64,000 nucleotides of DNA from Symsagittifera roscoffensis (GCF_963678635.1 NC_087070.1:27714057-27778056), one strand, 5' to 3'; shown: positions 1-11,689, counted from the first letter of the stretch. Translations and numbers: made by a program. Notes: a model not told the origin generated them from the sequence alone.

Positions 1-679
1 AGTTGCGGAATCCAGAACAACTAGCTATATTTGCTGGTTGCGGAATCCGCAACAAAACAAAAGTGCCGACAAAATTTACCTCACAGGTATATGTATGCGG
101 AATCCACTGAAATTTTATTTGTGGAATCCACTTGCATTTTGGAACATATTTTAAGACTTGTCTTTGGAATCCAGGAACATACAGACATAAAATTGTTCTC
201 CTATGCAGTGCACAGTTTGGCCTCGTAATGAACAGCCAAAGCTTTCAAAAAATGATCAAAACAAAAGAACCAAAAAAAGTTTGAGTTGACAAAGCCACAG
301 AGTTTAGAGGAGAACTCAAAAAATTACGCACTAAACGAGAAATCATCAAACACAATACTCGCGGTGAAAAAAATCAGCGTTTGCCGAAAGGAACATTCGA
401 TCGCTCAAAAGTTTTATCTACAAGTACTTGGAGTTTGATTGGACTTACGGTTATTTTGAAAAATTACAGAGTTTTGTTCAGAAGATCAACTCACTCTTGA
501 ATAGAGTAACAAATTGGCTCCGAACAAGGTCACGCGAAAGCATGTGCCTGCTTTAAGATCGATAATTGCAAAGAGTTCAACAAAGTTGGTACAGCAACCA
601 AATTTTATGTTGGTGACTATGTGCGAATAGCGAAAACTGACTTACCTTTTAGAAAAGGTTACAAGCAACTTTTTACAGA
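1..679 (+). repeat. left unit of a ~680 bp tandem duplication
   Basis: Bases 1-679 match 1270-1947 almost base for base (only scattered differences). The unit covers part of the Polinton integrase region and an upstream stretch rich in a short 'gcggaatcc' word. The window edge cuts the left unit, so the full unit may be longer. A short spacer of other simple repeats (680-1269) separates the two units. Confidence 0.9.
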
Positions 680-689
680 GGACATTTCA

Positions 690-980
690 GTGCAGCTTGC
701 AAAAAATACAATCGAGCCGTCCTTTATCTCGTCTCAAATGCTGATGAGTGCGATGATAATTTCTGAACCAACTGAACCATATCATCTCAAAAACTGATGA
801 GTGCGATGATAATTTCTGAACCGTCTCATCTCAAATACTGATGCGTGACTTAGCTGCCATTTCAAACTGAATCATCTCATCTCAAATCTTGATGACGATG
901 TCTTAACCATAACTAAACCATCTCATCTCAAATACTGATGAGTGACTTGCCCTCATCTCAAACATGAACTGCCATTTTAA
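690..980 (+). repeat. short irregular tandem repeats
   Basis: The words 'catctcaaatactgatga' and 'gcgatgataatttctgaacc' recur several times with small changes. They lie between the two units of the larger duplication. No coding potential is visible. Confidence 0.6.
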
Positions 981-1149
981 ACCCTGAATAGTCATTTCAA
1001 ACCGCATAGTTAACCAATGTTTTGAGGTTGGTTTGTGGATTCCGCTGACAAATGGATAAGTCCTTTTGCGTTCAAATTCCAATAGATAATAAATCACATA
1101 TTCCACCTCTAGCTTTTAAGTGTTCATATGCAATTTCAGTAATAAACAA

Positions 1150-1285
1150 AAATGCGGAATCCACTTACAGTTTGCGAAGTCCACTTACAATTTGCGGAAT
1201 CCGCTTACATTTGCGGATTCCGCTTACATTTGCGGATTCCACTTACATTTTGCGGAATCCACTTATACAGTTGCGGAATCCAGAA
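1150..1285 (+). repeat. minisatellite, 17-19 bp unit
   Basis: The unit is close to 'tttgcggaatccacttaca' and repeats about seven times head to tail, with variation between 'ggaatccac' and 'ggattccgc'. It forms the start of the right unit of the ~680 bp duplication. Confidence 0.75.
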
Positions 1286-1947
1286 CAACTAGCTATATTT
1301 GCTTGTTGCGGAATCCGCAACAAAACAAATGTGCCGACAAAATTTACCTTACAGGTATATGTATGCGGAATCCACTGAAATTTTATTTGTTGAATCCACT
1401 TACATTTTGGAACATATTTTAAGACTTGTCTTTGGAATCCAGGAACATACAGTCATAAAATTGTTCTCCTATCCAGTGCACAGTTTGGCCTCGTAATGAA
1501 CAGCCAAAGCTTTCAAAAAATGATCAAAACAAAATAACCAAAAAAAGTTTGAGTTGACAAAGCCACAGATTTTAGAGGAGAACTCGAACAATTACGCACT
1601 AAACGAGAAATCATCAAACACAAAACTCGCGGTGAAAAAAATCAGCGTTTGCCGAAAGGAACATTCGATCGCTCAAAAATTTTATCTACAAGTACTTGGA
1701 GTTTGATTGGACTTACGGTTATTTTGAAAAATTACAGAGTTTTGTTCAGAAGATCAACTCATTCTTGAATAGAGTAACAAATTGGCTCCGAACAAGGTCA
1801 CGCGAAAGCATGTGCCTGCTTTAATATCGATAATTGCAAAGAGTTCAACAAAATTGGTACAGCAACCAAATTTTATGTTGGTGACTATGTGCGAATAGCG
1901 AAAACTGACTTACCTTTTAGAAAAGGTTACAAGCAACTTTTTACAGA
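1270..1947 (+). repeat. right unit of the ~680 bp tandem duplication
   Basis: Partner of 1-679. After about 1946 only this right unit continues into the remaining integrase tail, so it is the one contiguous with the rest of the Polinton fossil. Confidence 0.9.
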
Positions 1948-2104
1948 CAAAATTTTTCGAATAGTTGTCATTACTGTAAACCATCCAATATACAGTCTTA
2001 TTGATGCTGAGAAGGAAGAAATCAGCGGAAATTTTAATGAAAAAGAATTTAGTTTGATTGGAAACAAAGCAGATTTTGACAAAGATGGGCAAGGATGTGT
2101 TTAG
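1690..2104 (+). pseudogene. Polinton integrase C-terminal region (fossil)
   Basis: The peptide includes VGDYVRIAKTDLPFRKGY followed by an FTDKIF-like word and a YSLIDAEKEEISG-like tail. This is the small barrel/chromo-like C-terminal domain of retroviral-type (DDE) integrases used by Polintons to insert their DNA. Just upstream, a PNKVTRKHVPAL-type stretch matches the end of the catalytic core region. The part at 430-660 is the duplicated counterpart. The gene is broken. The family assignment rests on the motif and on the capsid genes directly downstream. Confidence 0.7.
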
Positions 2105-2905
2105 TGTACATTTGATATCAACATCATCAATGGATTTTTCCCCAGAAAACACTCTGGCCAGTTTTAGAAAAATCTGTAAAGCAGAAATAGCTTTAGACGG
2201 AGATTGGAGAGTTGCTCTCTCCGAAATAATTTTCCCAACGAAAATAAACAATGTAACTGATCAAGAAATAACGATTTCAGAGCATCCGAAAAAGTAGCCA
2301 GTAAATCCAACGCTGGCAATCGGAATAAAATTTCCAGGCCGAAAAATGGTGAAAAAGTTTTTATCAAATCAGGAGAGTACACTTTTATAAAACAATTCAT
2401 CAATGAGATAAAAACAAAACTCAAAGACAAAACTCATTTCAATGCGAGTCCTCAAGAAATCACGAATAGCATGAGCATTTGGATAAATGCGAAAGAAGGA
2501 ACCTCATTTCCAAGTCTCCAGATACCCAGTTTGTTACGCTATAATGAAAACTTGACGAGGACGGTGAATATCACATTGGTTTCAAAATGATACCCTCCTT
2601 CGATACATCTTATGAGGAAAACGGATTGTATGAAATTTATTTCCCACATGACTTATCAAGTAGGACAAGTCTAATTTTTATAACAAACTGTTGGAGATGC
2701 AAAGGCCCAATTGTTACGCGTCATTGATTCAAATAGAAGCATCAAAAACGGTAGTGCCTGCAGCATTGAACCTAATCATCGAAAAAACTTCACTAATTTA
2801 GACTTCAAAAAATTATTTGCTTCATTTGCACAGTGACTTGAAGACTACTGCCCTTTGCAGGAACTGGTAAAGTTGTGTTGACTCTGAAGTTCAAGCGCTT
2901 TGATT
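2085..2905 (+). pseudogene. Polinton penton-like (minor capsid) protein, fossil
   Basis: The N-terminus shows the typical start of Polinton/adintovirus penton proteins: FSVHLISTSSMD, then a 'PENTLASF' word, then 'LDGDWRVALSEI.FP'. The frame is open to 2297 and recognisable remnants appear to continue to about 2900, ending with an 'LTLKFKR' word just before the next gene. In intact relatives this single-jelly-roll protein sits at the capsid vertices. It lies between integrase and the small core-like gene, as in copy 2 of this window. The gene is broken. Confidence 0.7.
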
Positions 2906-3290
2906 GAAAACCAAGGGAACAATATTATGCAAAGCAAGCTTCACTTCCTCATTTCTCTGGAAACTATCGTCAACGCGGCAGTGGATTTGGCTTTTTGGCT
3001 GCTGGTATTGGTTGGTCGTGTTGCTGTACCGTTTGCACGACGGGTTATTCTACCCGCTGCAAAAAAAATTTGGCAGAGAACTTTTGATGAGTGCAGCGCC
3101 TGAACTGAATGATGTTGCTATGAAAAAGAAGTCTCTTGAACAAGCATTAAAAACACTATCACAAAAAACTGCAAGAAAACAACTCGGTGGTGGTAGACGT
3201 CGGCAAAAGACACCAATGAATGGACTAAGAAGAAGATGGTCAGTACGAGTTTTCTGGATTTGTTTGAAAAGCAATCTCCTTTGATTAATT
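2900..3290 (+). pseudogene. Polinton small core/protein X-like virion protein, fossil
   Basis: The segment carries the GIGRVAVPFARR-type hydrophobic stretch followed by a basic tail with KTARKQLGGGRRR. Small membrane-active or DNA-binding virion proteins of this kind sit between penton and capsid genes in Polintons. The best internal evidence is the independent minus-strand homologue at 6905-7147, which shares GFGALALEIGRVALPF. Exact function is inferred from gene position. The gene is broken. Confidence 0.6.
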
Positions 3291-3319
3291 CAAAAAATTG
3301 GACCTGTCCATTCACTTAG

Positions 3320-4155
3320 CAGACCAATGCTTGAATTTGAAATCACCGATGACCGTAACAATTTTGGTGACCTACAAAAAATCTATTTGGAAATACGATG
3401 CAACGAAACGCAAGCAAATGGAGCTGCTCTGAGATACGACAATACTGATCCTACTGTTTCTGATTCACCGTTCCTCGTAAACAACTCCCTGTATTCCCTT
3501 TTCTCTGAATGTACTCTCTCTGCTAAAGGACTCAATATCTCAAACACCAATAGTAATTTTGCGCATAAAAACTTTATCGGATCAGAACTTTTTGACAGCA
3601 AAGGAGCCAAGAACTCATGGCTCAAGTGTCAGGGATATCGTTTTGAAAACGATGCCGCTGCGATAGACGCAGCTGGTTTCACATGGTCCGCGAGGAATGG
3701 TCAGCGAATCGAGGGAAACTTGGTTCTATGGACCCGCTGGAGTCAATTTTTTCACCTGTGATAAGCATTTGTTGAGCGGTGTTACCCTCACACTTTCCTA
3801 TGGACGCTCTCATGAAAACTTTCTCATTATATCTGAAGATGCTGCGAAGCATTACAAGCTGCAAATTTTCGAAGCGAACCTATAAGTTAGAAAAATGACT
3901 GTGACTGATCATGTGCTCTCTGCCATTGAATCAACTTTGCTCAAAACTCCTGCTAACTACCCATATCAAGAGGAACTTACCAAAACATTTCTTGCAACAG
4001 CAGGCCAGCGCAGCTGGCAACAGGGAGATATTTTTGCTCGTGAACCGGTGAGAAAAATTATAATAGCAATGAGCACCAATAAATGCATTTCTCGGAACAA
4101 ACCGAACGAATCCTTTTCAATATCAAAATCTTGGATTGGAACATCAATGATTTAA
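3320..4155 (+). pseudogene. Polinton major capsid protein, fossil
   Basis: The region encodes pieces of a double-jelly-roll major capsid protein: an N-terminal 'FEITDDRNNFGDLQ' strand, 'FLVNNSLYSLFSECTLSAKG', 'HKNFIGSELF', a 'GVTLTLSYGRS' segment, 'YKLQIFEANL' and 'PVRKIIIAMSTNKC'. These are landmarks I associate with capsid proteins of Polintons and adintoviruses. The longest single frame is 3327-3761. The gene is broken, with a few breaks. It is the last recognised gene of copy 1. Confidence 0.85.
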
Positions 4156-4160
4156 TTCCG

Positions 4161-4539
4161 AAACGTTTTCTAACTGAAAGGTTTTTTTTAACATAAGTAT
4201 TAAATGACTTTTTAACCAATTGTTATTTGAATCGGTTTTGAGAATTTTCATATTAGATATGACCCCAAACTGTTTTTGGTGCCTTTAAACGACACCTGTC
4301 TTAGAAGATTGTGTGTATAATTCAACCATTTCATTCATATTTAATTTCACCAAGACCATAGAGTTTGTAAAAACATTGAAAGAACCAATTCGCGAAGACG
4401 TTCAACAGCAAAACGCATTGCACAATTTTAGTTCAGTTGGAATACAACATAGCTTGCCGTGCAATTGGCGGCGAAAAAAGGAATATTTCGTCTCATTGCA
4501 AAAAGCGATTTTGTTATCAACCAACACAATTTTCTTTTA
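4161..4539. other. no gene seen
   Basis: This is the spacer between the capsid fossil and the minisatellite. A 75-codon plus-strand frame (4313-4540) exists with no family resemblance I can name; it could be a further Polinton relic or chance. Confidence 0.5.
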
Positions 4540-4765
4540 AGGATCATTAAGTATAAAAATTATACATAGGGATCATTAAGGTTCATTAATTTTACATAGG
4601 GATCATTAGCTAGAAAAAGTATACATGGGGATCATTAGCTATAAAAAATTATACATTGGGATCATAACGTATAACTATTCTACATAGGGATCATTATGTA
4701 TGAATTTTTACATAGGGATCATTAGTTATAATCTATACTCATTGATCCTTGTAGGGATCACCCCC
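4540..4765 (+). repeat. minisatellite, ~30 bp unit
   Basis: The core 'tacatagggatcatta' recurs about eight times at roughly 30 bp spacing, with variable AT-rich linkers. The array ends in a C-rich run near 4760. It lies in the gap between the two facing Polinton fossils. Confidence 0.85.
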
Positions 4766-5038
4766 CCTTCCGATCCCAGTGTCGTATATCTAAACTACTT
4801 GTACAAAAAATAATACTACGCCAAGCAACGCAGGGTTTGTTATGGCCTGCTAAACCGAACGGCCATGCCTCAATGTTTCGAAGGAATTGATCTGAAACTT
4901 TTCGCGGTTCACTTGATATTGTAAGAAAAGAACATCTGTTGTTGATAAAAACAAATTTAAAAAATGAAATTGTAAACTTTACAAAAATGTCAATACAATA
5001 AATTAGGATAACATATATTAAGCAAACTCTATTAAATT
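4766..5038. other. no gene seen
   Basis: AT-rich sequence. Neither strand shows a recognisable reading frame or RNA. Confidence 0.5.
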
Positions 5039-5418
5039 ATGATCAAAAAGTTTGAACCCTGTTGGAAATTTATTTGCAATTATAAGATACTGCTGGAATG
5101 GCCTTTTGTTTTGGTTTTTTCATCAGAAGTTGATTTCTCTCGTGAATTGTACGTCGCTCATTCTTGTACATGGAAGAATAACCATATAACTTTTTATTTA
5201 GAGGATCTGCGAAGAATATCTCCATCCAGCTTGACCAAAAAGCGGCGAACAGTTGGATCCAGTTGGGTCTGAGGGAGATTCTTTCATAATCATATCATTT
5301 AATTGTTTTCCAATACTGAAGAGCATGCAATATCTGCCGGAAAGATATCTCTAAAGCGATATATCAAATGTTTACAACGGTTAATAAGTTTAATTATTTG
5401 AATGTTATCCACGGCAAA

Positions 5419-6870
5419 CTAGGCCATAAGAGTGTTTTTTGTATTTTTTCTATCTGAACGCACATAAATTGTTGATGCGCGCTCTCTCATAAAAAGTAAC
5501 CCGACGTTATGAGCCAGACCTGCATCAAGTTTGAGTTCGACCGAAAAAGTGCAATTGGTCGATTCAGTTTGAATGAAACCGTTAGAAGCCTGATGAGTAG
5601 ACATGAGATCAAAAGCTTTAATATAAAAAATATCATAATTAGCAAGACTGATTCCATGACCAGTGTTCAACACAAAACCGAAAACTGCAAGCAACTTGTA
5701 ATAAATTCCTTTTTTCTGTTGTTGAGACTATAGTTTCAGCTTTGATATACAGTTTCAGCACACAAAGATCTCAGTCAACACAAGCTTCTGACAATGAGAA
5801 GGATTTGTTCTGTTAGTACCCAAATATGCTTCGCTAAAGCTCATTGCTACTACAATTCTTCAAATAGGTTCTTTTGCAAAAAACTTCCTTAGCTTTGTAT
5901 TCCTGCAGTTACGAGAAACGTTTTTGGCACTACTTCAATGTAATTGTAAATGGCCAGGTTCTTCGTTAATGTTTTTTTTCTATCGATGAGACAACAGAAT
6001 CAGTCACAGTTATTTTTGAAAAGGTTAGCCTCGACTATTTGAACTTTGTAGTAAATTGCTGTAGCTTCAGATATGACAACAAAATTGTAAGGAGAACGTC
6101 TAAGAGACTATTTAAGTTTCACATCGCTACCTAAGTGCTTTTCACACAACAACAAATCTCGTGCTTTTTTTTTTTTACTAATTTGCCATAGCTCGTTCAA
6201 GGCCGCAACGCGAGATTTACACTCCCTAACATTTTGAGCTCTCCTTCGTTTACCGTCAGAAGCTGATAAATTTTCTTAATAATATTAAGTTTGAGAAGAC
6301 CACCATTGTTTCTTGACATCATTACCGTAAGAAAACTTGGTTTCTATGAAGTTTTTATTGGCAAATTTTGCGTTGACAGTTGATATTTTCTAACCTTTCA
6401 TAGACAATTTAAACTCAAAGAGTAATGAAGACAAAAAATTGTTAAGAAAACATGGCGTGTCTCTGTTTGCTTACTTAGTAGCATTCCTATGTAGCATTTT
6501 CTTTTTTACAAACGAGTACATTGATGTTTCTGAAATTATTGCTGTCGCTGAGTACTTCAAACTCGAGCAGAGGACCATCAGAAGATTAGGTTTGTCCAGT
6601 TTTTTTTTCAGTGAAAGCACACTCAAAAGTGACAAAGAAGGGTGGTATTTCAAATAAGTCCAACGAGCTGTGAGTTATTTCAATCGGGATTCAGTTAGAA
6701 ATCAATTTAACTGCTTGTAAGGAAATTGGAATAAATTCTCCGTGCAGTTCGTTTTCTGGAAATGACACGTCTTGTTTTTCATTTCACCCCAGTTGTTCCT
6801 TTTGAATGACCTTTTAGAGAACTACTTTTTCCTCCTAATTGCTTTTTGATTTTTTTTCTAACGGGGTTTT
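5419..6870 (-). pseudogene. Polinton major capsid protein, fossil (copy 2)
   Basis: The C-terminal part is a clean 91-codon frame (5419-5694) with 'NCTFSVELKLDAGLAHNVGL' followed by an 'FMRERASTIYVR' word, the typical last strands of the capsid. Towards the N-terminus the minus strand shows 'NFVVISEATAIYYKVQIVEA', matching 'NFLIISEDAAKHYKLQIFEA' of copy 1, and 'RIVVAMSFSEAYLGTNRTNP', another capsid landmark. Broken, with several breaks. The 5' limit is approximate. Confidence 0.75.
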
Positions 6871-6904
6871 TGAGTGTGTGCTTAGGATTTCCTCTTTTTG
6901 TTGT

Positions 6905-7147
6905 TTAGGAGCTGCCTGAAGAAGTAGTTTTTTTTCCGATCTTATTTGCTGCGGTTATCACAAATTTTTGAACAAATGGAAGAGCCACTCTTCCAATTTC
7001 TAAGGCTAATGCACCGAAGCCACTGGCTCGTTGTCTATAACACTCCGAGAATTGTGGTAGGTTTGCGTGGTTGTGGTAACAAGAATCCATATTGATCAAT
7101 TCAATATTGATCAGTTCAAAATTGATCAGTTCAAATATCAAAGTCAA
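6905..7147 (-). pseudogene. Polinton small core/protein X-like protein, fossil (copy 2)
   Basis: An 80-codon frame includes 'QRASGFGALALEIGRVALPF', close to the copy 1 peptide around 2950-3060. The upstream end contains a short direct repeat of 'attgatcagttcaa' (about 7090-7136). Its place between penton and capsid remnants matches copy 1. Confidence 0.65.
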
Positions 7148-7169
7148 AACAACTTTTTTCCCTCAAGTG

Positions 7170-7900
7170 AACGGAACAAGTCCTCCAATTTCTGTAAGTA
7201 CGTTCACTTTTGTTAGTGAAATGCTTTTTTCGAGTCCAAACTACTGAACACTATTTCATGATTTGGTTCAATTGCTCTTACGTAACCATTTTCCACTCGA
7301 CGATTTGGATCAATGACTCGTAACAGGGCTGCTTTTGTGACTATTTGATACTGGAGAATGTCCAAGTAAAAAAAAGGCTGAGTTCCAGAACATGCCCCAA
7401 TTGGATAGCAAGCAATAAAACTTTGGGTAGTGAATATGCTATTGCTCGAGCTTCCATGTTTGTAACCTATAGGATAATCAGTTCCATCTCTGAAATCATT
7501 GAATTCAAGTCAAGTAGGATTTTGTGGTCAAAAAGCAGCCATGATGAAAAAAAATTAATAGTTATTGGATCCATAATGCAATCCAGTTTATCTAATTCTG
7601 TCTTTAGTCGAAATTCATCCAGTAGTTGTTCAATGCTCGTATACTCTCCTTTTGTTACTTTTGCTGTTGCTAAGTCCTGCGTATCTTGTCTTTCTCAACT
7701 TTTTTTGCTTGCTGAAACCCGATGTTTTTTTGTGGTACACAAAATTGTTGTAAGTTACGCTGTTTACCGAGTAGGGAAGGCAATATATGTATCTGCTACT
7801 CTCCATTCACCTTGCAAACTTATTTCTTCACTCAGGAAATTTTTGAAGTTGGCCCGCGTGTAATCTTCAAAATCATTCGTTCATTGATGGGAATGAAACT
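7170..7900 (-). pseudogene. Polinton penton-like protein, fossil (copy 2)
   Basis: The minus strand encodes 'RANFKNFLSEEISLQGEWRV' followed by an 'AFPTR' word, corresponding to 'LASFRKICKAEIALDGDWRV' of copy 1. The opposite-strand shadows of the two copies also resemble each other, supporting true homology. Downstream parts are too decayed to follow. Broken. Confidence 0.6.
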
Positions 7901-7959
7901 AGGGTAGCTGTGAAAAAAAGGGGAATATAATGGATGAAGAGGCTGGAAGTGTCATCAGT

Positions 7960-8720
7960 CAAGGTTACTTATGATTCCTCAATCTCCAGAACAGGAGTTA
8001 GTTCAGACACGAAAAATTTTCCCTCAATCGGGTCGTTGTTGATGTTGGTTAATTTCGTTTTAGTATGTCAAAAAGAACAAACAGTTCATTGAAGAACGAT
8101 TGTTTGTAACCCTTGCGAGTCTCCAACATAATCATCAACATAAGGCTTTAGATGTCCAACTATTTTTTAAGGCTGTTCTGCTCATAATGAAATCAGGCGC
8201 GAGGATCATCTTTTGTAGTTATTTTGTTTAGTGCAGGATTTGTGTCATGGTTTGTTCTCGAATGAATTGCACTGACAAAATCTTGCAATTTTCCAAAGTT
8301 TGATTATTTTCACTTATTCTCTAACTATTCATGTAAAATATTTCCAAGGAACGAACGTTTATCTAAGCGAATGCTGCCTTTTTCGCTTTGTGTGCTATAT
8401 GTTTCTATGCCGTTTTTTACTTAATGCTTCGAAGGAACTTCAAAACCCTGTACCCTTGACCACTCACAATGTTTTCGATTGCTTCATCGTTATCATTAGT
8501 TTGAACGCTGCTGCAGTTGTAGTAGAAAACTTTGGTTTCAGGGGTTGCACTCTGAGATAGCGGGTCATGCAGTCAATTGCAACAAGCAGATACTTAACAT
8601 CATCGTAGTACTTGGCAATTTTCTCAACATAGGCCAGATCTAATGACCAGGTTTCTTCAAAATTGTAAGTTATGACCTCGACAAGCGGCGTTTTTTGGAT
8701 GACAGCTCATGATTTTGTGG
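7960..8720 (-). pseudogene. Polinton DDE integrase, fossil (copy 2)
   Basis: A frame near 8560-8720 reads 'EETWSLDLAYVEKIAKYYDD' then 'KYLLVAIDCMTRYLRVQPLK'. This is the retroviral-type integrase core, with the first aspartate in 'LDLAY' and the following 'AID' strand. The rest of the core and the C-terminal part are decayed. The neighbouring penton remnant makes a Polinton source more likely than an LTR element. Confidence 0.7.
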
Positions 8721-9073
8721 TTGGAGGTTCCGTGTGAAGGAAATGCTTAAGTTTTTACCAGCTTTTCATTCAAACTGAGAGCAGTTAAAGTAAAAATATA
8801 CGCCAGCTTGAGTAATTTTTTGTTGATTGTTGTATGCCAAATGAAAGTGCTGCAGCCTAATCTCCTGTTATTAATTTGTCCGCATATACCATCTCTTTAT
8901 CATGATTCATGGTTAATCTTTCTAAAATTTTTATGATTTCAAGTATAGTTTTTGCTCTAACAAATTTTTTTCTCTTCCAAGACTTGTAATTATCCTAAAA
9001 CACTTTCGGTCTGTCAATCGTTTTTTCTTCTAATGATTCATCTTGATCACCTTTGACAGGTACTCCTTCATTG

Positions 9074-9460
9074 TCATTGACAGTTTAAAGTGTTGTTGTT
9101 GCGGCTCAGCTTTTTCCGTAATTGTTCTAATGTTGCTGTAGTCTCACTAGTTTCAGAAGAAAAAAGGTGTCTAGGCCCGGTTAAGGTAGGATAGTTGAAC
9201 TTTTTTATATTTAAAAACACTATCAAGAAGAACGCGTGCAGCATGCGGTTGCTTTTTGACACACAATTGTTTCGGAATTAGAATGAATTCCTCAGCAGTC
9301 ATAATTACGACACTGATTTTTGGAGTGATTAATTTTTTAATTGTTGTTTTAAATTTTTTGATATTTGCCTTTTTTACAGGTACGTTTTCAATTACTATAT
9401 TGAGCAAACATTCGCATTTACATGATATGATCTCGCGATTTCAAGTTTTCTAATTAATCG
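9074..9460 (-). other. unidentified ORF remnant upstream of the integrase fossil
   Basis: Two overlapping minus-strand frames (9171-9407 and 9074-9262) contain 'TAEEFILIPKQLCVKKQPHA', which has the look of a short Polinton accessory protein. I do not recognise the family. Assignment to the Polinton rests on orientation and proximity. Confidence 0.3.
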
Positions 9461-11689
9461 TTTTAGCTGGCAGTTTTAATTGTAGCACATGCTGCATTAG
9501 ATAAGTTTTTCTGTTTTTTTTTGTGATTGTAGTAGTTTCTGCTTCAGAAAAGGGTAATTAAAAAAACAGTTTGAATGAGGTGATGTTTGAAGAATATCTC
9601 AAAAAATCTGATGTACGGAGGTCTTAGTCGATCCGAAGATGTCCAAACTAGTCTCTGGTGCTATTTCGTAATAACTTCTCAAAAGTTTTGATGAAACTAT
9701 TTGTGTTCCTAAAGTATCTAGTTGCTGAACGTCACGAGGCGATTTGAACAGAATGGTGTGTTAGGTGTTGAAACCAATAGTACGCGAACAAAGACTTTGT
9801 TTAAGCAAATCATGCTTAATTTATACTCCATCTTTTCCTCTGTATCTACTCCTTCTCGCTAATCTAACAAACTCCTTGTAATTCTAGTTGTCTTCACATG
9901 GATTACTTAAAAGAAGATTCGAGTTCGTCATCAATCCCTCTGTATCTACATCTATCCCTCTGTGTCTACCCATTGTCGCTAGTCCAACGATTTCCATGTC
10001 ACTTTAGAAGTCTATAAAAACAGATTCGAGTTCGCTGAGTTTCATAAATTCCGCCTTAACTTTGTGTGAAGAAACATTTTCAAATAATCCAGGTTACACG
10101 TCCTTGTAAAGATATGGAGCGGTTCCGAGTTTAGGGTTAAACGAGCTTCCCATCAGAAAAATTACTACCTTTTCCCGGATCCTGAGGGTGAACGTTTTTG
10201 TCAAAGTATCAATCACTTTCTTCATATCTTTGGCTTTGGTACTACGTAACCAACTGAGCAAGAAAAAATCGAGAACCAAACTGAAGTTTCTTCGCAACTT
10301 ACTTTTTGAAAAAAAACTCAGTGGAACATTGATACAAAATTTCATTTTTCATTTTTATTCACTCTTCATCTCTTTATAAAGGAATTCTGTTAGTATTGTT
10401 ACATCAGGTTCATCTGCTGCTGCTCCTCTTCTTACATTTGAAAAAAGACTGATACTACAGACTATGTTAGTCTTTTTCTCACTGTCAATGAAGCTTGTAA
10501 AAAAGCAATAAAATAGATTAGGGTTATGAACAGTACGTAACTATATAACGTGTGAAGTCTATAAACATTTTTTGTAATGCATTTCTGGAACATAGTCTCC
10601 TGGAATATTTACAGGTTTTTTTGTAGTACATTATTTTCTTCACAGTATCCTTTTCCACACTTGTGCTAATCTCATTTGGCAATTCACTGCTGTTTAAATC
10701 AATCTGAATTTCTGGCTGACGTTTGGGTATTAAGACTAATGCGGTAAAATATACTCCTCGCATGCTGGCTAACGTTTCTGATAAACTTGAATCTCTGGAA
10801 GTTTGACAAATTGATCAAAAAACTAGAAAAAATTGTGGTGAGGACAATTCTTCTTCAAAAAATATTGTTTGCTCCTTCCTCCGAACAATTTGACCGCTGC
10901 AATCAATACGCTCTACTCTACGCTAATGAAATTTTAACATCGCCCTCTGGAGTCATCTACGCAAAAAGCATTGCATTTGGTGACAGGTATGTTTTCACTT
11001 TCGCCTATCTCTTGATGTTGTTCCTTTTCGACCAGTCAATCTTCAAGGCATAAAATTTCCCGGAGTTGTAATGAGTTAAATCTCTCTTGAAATTTAGATG
11101 ATTATCGAAATATAGGTTTTCAAACCGAGCACAACCCAAATCATTTAGGCTATCAACTTTTCGGTCAAAGTATTTGATCAAAATTTTCGATTTGTTTTTC
11201 CTTTAGCGTAAAAAACATTATTTCTCAACATTATATTTTTTTAACCAGTTGTAAGGTCTTTTCTCGAGCGTGGGTAGTTTTTTTGAAACTGTAGGTTTAA
11301 AAGAGTCGGTCGCTTTAATCAGAAGTTTTTATTGCTAATTCTTCAAAAAACGAAATTTTTTTCTTCTAATGAAAGCCCTCCATGTCAAACACAACTGATC
11401 TCTCGCTTAGCATTCTTGTAAATGTTAGACTTCTGTTTTTTTTTCAACCTTACATTTTTTCTATTCCTGAAGTTTCTAACAGAGTTTCCATTCCTGAACG
11501 CTTTTTAACAAAAACTCTCCTGATTGGTCCGAAATCACCACTTAATTGCCAATCACTGTGATTTTTTTTCACTGAGCCTGCTTCTGATATTGAAAAATTA
11601 CTTTGGAATTCCAGACTTGGTTGCTGCCATACGACTCTTGATCTTATGAATTCCAACATTAGTTTTATAATCTGAGCGCTGCAATTTCA
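9461..11689. other. no gene recognised
   Basis: AT-rich DNA with several 60-90 codon frames (for example 10094-10345 minus and 10787-11053 plus). None shows a known domain, and codon use looks random. Some could be further decayed Polinton sequence, but I see no supporting motif. Confidence 0.4.

Larger units (their letters stand above)
1..4160 (+). mobile_element. Polinton/Maverick (adintovirus-like) fossil, copy 1
   Basis: Remnants of Polinton virion and integration genes lie in the order integrase, penton-like, small core-like protein, major capsid, all on the plus strand. The family is large double-stranded DNA transposons that encode capsid proteins. The left part may continue beyond the window. 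The copy is broken, with many breaks (I judge more than five), and its front part is tandemly duplicated. I see no polymerase B, ATPase or protease remnant and found no terminal inverted repeats. A second copy with the same gene order lies on the opposite strand at 5040-9460; the two differ at roughly 40% of aligned residues in the best-preserved stretch, so both are old and probably separate insertions. Confidence 0.85.
5039..9460 (-). mobile_element. Polinton/Maverick fossil, copy 2 (opposite orientation)
   Basis: On the minus strand the same gene order appears as in copy 1: an upstream ORF, integrase, penton-like, small core-like, and major capsid, running from high to low coordinates. Each piece was recognised by peptide resemblance to copy 1 or to the family. 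The element is heavily broken (well over five breaks). Its capsid end faces the capsid end of copy 1, about 1.3 kb away. Terminal inverted repeats were not found, so the ends given are those of recognisable coding remnants. Confidence 0.75.

Noticed and set aside
7345-7863. 172-codon plus-strand frame
   Set aside because: It lies opposite the minus-strand penton remnant and reads as its shadow.
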